Of a DNA stretch of 38,591 nucleotides, positions 38,470 to 38,591 are shown in pieces. Both the position numbers and the translations under genes were made by a program. The stretch spans positions 1 to 38,591 of the forward strand of contig PWHV01000003.1 of NCBI GenBank assembly GCA_003555025.1, in the 5' to 3' direction. Source of the DNA: Methanomassiliicoccaceae archaeon (GTDB lineage: Archaea; Thermoplasmatota; Thermoplasmata; Methanomassiliicoccales; Methanomethylophilaceae). Position 1 is the stretch's first letter; every line of letters starts with the position of its first letter. The notes under the pieces were generated by a model. It did no database searches. It was not told where the DNA came from and was given only the letters and a program-made list of their open reading frames with translations.

Positions 38470-38591
38470 TGGCTGACGGCGCCCCTTGGTTCCCGTGCGC
38501 TCGCGCAACACAGTACAACAAGGGACGCGGGCGGACTTTACTTCCGGGTTCGGAATGGGACCGGGTGTGACCCCGCCGCTATGGCCGTCAT
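38470..38591 (-). rRNA. rrf: 5S ribosomal RNA (5' end at or just past window edge)
   Basis: The minus strand shows the 5S signatures: ATAGCGGCGGGGTCACACC, the universal loop CCCATTCCGAACCCGGAAGT, and TAAAGTCCGCCCGCG; the 3' strand GCCGTCA pairs with TGACGGC at the 5' end (helix I). About two 5' bases (probably GG, to pair with CC at 38471-38473) may lie beyond base 38591. The 3' end is near 38470. Whether 23S rRNA precedes it cannot be seen. Confidence 0.93.

Noticed and set aside
1-38591. CRISPR arrays, insertion sequences, prophage or integrase genes
   Set aside because: No regularly spaced direct repeats, transposase motifs or attachment-site duplications next to either tRNA gene were seen; the content is that of a core chromosome.

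Overview
The window is about 60% GC and is archaeal. It carries archaeal ether-lipid genes (GGGP synthase, a UbiA-type DGGGP synthase, type 2 IPP isomerase, isopentenyl phosphate kinase, GGPP-type prenyl synthase), RadA and RadB, a class I CCA-adding enzyme, Bud32, archaeal Dph6, and an L44e / S27e / aIF2-alpha / Nop10 / PAC2 operon. Promoters are TATA-type and several start codons lie about 25-30 bases past the TATA box, so many transcripts look leaderless. Where Shine-Dalgarno sites occur they are of the GAGGTGAT type. The uroporphyrinogen-decarboxylase-fold methyltransferase, a Tes/MJ0619-like radical SAM protein, DUF169 and DadD suggest a methanogen-related euryarchaeote. My best guess is a GC-rich member of the Thermoplasmatota (Methanomassiliicoccales-like), but this is inference; no mcr or pyl gene is in view.

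Layout. 1-3700: truncated nucleoside deoxyribosyltransferase, a small basic protein, a PPC/DUF296 protein, an ABC-class ATPase and exonuclease III. 3700-5520: a probable two-gene corrinoid/CoM methyltransferase-like operon with a strong TATA box and a perfect 17-base palindrome upstream. 5600-8180: radical SAM lipid-type enzyme, a zinc-ribbon protein and DUF169. 8230-11840: PaaK-like adenylate-forming ligase, PdxT, then a coupled pair for the two ether-lipid head-group prenylations. 11900-20180: site-2 protease, radA-trmG10, membrane proteins, cca, an MBL hydrolase and dadD. 20230-25130: intron-containing tRNA-Tyr, RHH regulator, the translation operon, a winged-helix regulator, rpiA, a creatininase-family protein and a tiny zinc ribbon. 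25180-30740: Dph6, two tandem peroxiredoxin-like proteins, a methyltransferase, an RND (HAE3-like) exporter and a small multidrug-export protein. 30767-34860: tRNA-Pro, an epimerase / XTP pyrophosphatase / Bud32 operon, AIM24 protein, radB. 34864-38591: ipk-fni-idsA isoprenoid operon, a membrane zinc-ribbon protein and a 5S rRNA gene running off the right edge.

A recurrent theme is membrane-lipid building: ipk, fni and idsA supply GGPP, the GGGP and DGGGP synthases attach it to glycerol phosphate, and the Tes-like enzyme could join the chains into tetraethers. A second theme is translation and tRNA maturation: the L44e operon, trmG10, cca, Dph6, Bud32, two tRNAs and 5S rRNA.

Among 47 complete genes I count about 33 TGA stops, 14 TAG stops and no TAA.
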